Assembly: GCA_011800805.1 (NCBI GenBank) | Contig: MPNW01000009.1 | Location: 77,004-141,003, forward strand | From: Hirudo medicinalis | Lineage: Eukaryota; Annelida; Clitellata; Hirudinida; Hirudinidae | Direction of reading: 5' to 3' | DNA: 64,000 nucleotides | Part shown: piece by piece, positions 63,146-64,000 of the stretch | Numbering within the stretch: position 1 is the stretch's first letter | How the letters are laid out: each line of letters begins with the position of its first letter | Position numbers and translations under genes: made by a program | The notes under the pieces: generated by a model | The model's input: only the letters and a program-made list of their open reading frames with translations | Told to the model about the DNA's origin: nothing | Databases searched by the model: none

Positions 63146-63911
63146 TCAGCTTGTCTGCCTATAGATTTTGATCTTCTTGCTGATCGGTTGTCTGTCCATA
63201 GGGCAAAGGACGAGACTTTTAGAACAACGGAAGCAGACGCAAATGTGGCCGCAGCTGAGAAACAACATGTTGGCCTGGAAAGAAATCATCGACATGTCAA
63301 CAAATCACATAAAACACCCGAATCATCGTAAAGTCACTCACAGGTTCTTCCATGCAAACGACACATTCTGCAAGACTGCTTGTAATGTCGAGGAATTCTT
63401 CGCCGTCAGCTGCAGGAGGCGCACCGACCTCGGCCTAGAATTAATAAAATGTCCTTATTGTGGTTTATTAATTACAACAATATTAATATTAAAATCACCT
63501 GTTTCGACTGTGCAGGGGAGGCATCACTTTTGTACGATTTTATGTTTAACAGGATCCTTTCTCTCTTCAAACATGATTTTATCCCAATCTGTAATAATTA
63601 ATTAAATTGATGTATAGTAGAAGAATGATGTAATTAGACCTCAGATAATTAGATCACTACCATCACCTTCATCAACATCATGTTCATCATCACGACTACT
63701 ATTAAAGTGTAAAAAGGACAAGATCCTAATCATTTAGTAGTGCAATGGACTTTAATAGAAACATCACCATCTCAAGAACCTCTATCAACTTCTCATCATC
63801 CAACCGCAACACCGTTTCAATTGTCATCCTTCTCTGGGCAAAATGTGGAATGAATTCGGCAGCATCACTCCTCTGGAGAAGTTCGATGACCTCATATTCT
63901 AGGTGGTTCTC
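63146..63911 (-). CDS. LRSAM1: LRSAM1-like E3 ubiquitin ligase, C-terminal part (SAM and RING)
   Basis: Four phase-0 exons are visible on the minus strand: 63911-63768, 63588-63499, 63434-63342 and 63274-63146. The gene continues past the right edge, so its leucine-rich repeats and coiled coil are not in view. The first two exons encode a SAM domain (EVIELLQRSDAAEFIPHFAQ, LIEVLEM|IGIKSCLKRERILL). The last two encode a C-terminal RING: AECVVCMEEP, ANMLFLSCGHICVCFRCSKS, LVLCPMDRQPI, and a KIYRQTS end corresponding to human LRSAM1's RIYHSS. LRSAM1 ubiquitinates TSG101 and, in mammals, bacteria-associated targets. The SAM-RING order and the RING placed at the extreme C-terminus single out this family. 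The final zinc ligand is Asp in place of Cys (CPMD). Confidence 0.85.
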
Positions 63912-64000
63912 CTGGCAAGGAATCACATGGAATAGCAATATGCTTGCAATTTAATGGCATGTGTTGGTCAACTGATCTCATTGACAAAAGTTGTTTGCAG
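63912..64000. other. Intron or upstream exon of LRSAM1 (window edge)
   Basis: An acceptor (tgccag on the minus strand) precedes the SAM exon. The remaining 89 bases may include a further exon, but no coding stretch could be confirmed. Confidence 0.4.

Overview
This is an AT-rich nuclear window from a multicellular animal. Every gene that can be read has GT-AG introns, mostly 60 to 1000 bases long, and the genes are metazoan-specific: a TLX homeobox gene, a Mondo/MLXIP bHLH-zipper factor, an EFA6/PSD ARF exchange factor, a PTPN13-type phosphatase with KIND and FERM domains, FHAD1 and LRSAM1, plus ribosomal protein S18. Small introns, gene-dense spacing, LINE, SINE and Helitron debris and several changes at normally fixed residues suggest a fast-evolving invertebrate. 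A tunicate is one plausible host, but nothing in the window proves it. No prokaryotic feature was seen.

Layout. 1-14450 holds no host gene that I can recognise. It is an accessory landscape of AT-rich and ATG/ATC microsatellites, a broken LINE with a readable reverse transcriptase core (595-1760), SINE pieces, a transposon-associated ORF fragment (5340-5640), a frameshifted LINE endonuclease (6683-7410), a Helitron-like element that contains a tRNA-like module and a LINE C-terminal fragment (9423-10052), another RT fragment (12960-13210) and a LINE 5' end (13701-14446). 14971-18683 (+) is EFA6/PSD. It converges with a large PTPN13-like gene, 33019 down to 19572 (-), whose introns hold a degraded LINE and a 17-bp tandem repeat. 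42854 down to about 35670 (-) is FHAD1. It is divergent from Mondo/MLXIP (43628-50997, +), with 773 bp between the two start codons. RPS18 follows at 52657-53353 (+). TLX lies at 58474-56310 (-) and is flanked by gene-poor DNA. The last four exons of LRSAM1 (-) enter from the right edge (63911-63146).

Exon models were built by hand from reading frame, splice consensus and remembered family alignment. Coding lengths are consistent: EFA6 2292 nt, Mondo 3006 nt, RPS18 462 nt and TLX 1071 nt are all multiples of three with matching phases at every junction. The PTPN13-like and FHAD1 models are less complete in their middle and 3' parts.

The genes do not form one pathway. Points worth following up are the PTPN13-like enzyme, which keeps its HCSAGIGRTG phosphate loop but has WPH in place of the WPD general-acid loop and appears to have one PDZ domain; the Helitron-like family with tRNA-like and LINE cargo; a duplicated linker exon; an LRSAM1 RING ending in Asp; and POU-like tandem repeats in the TLX flank.
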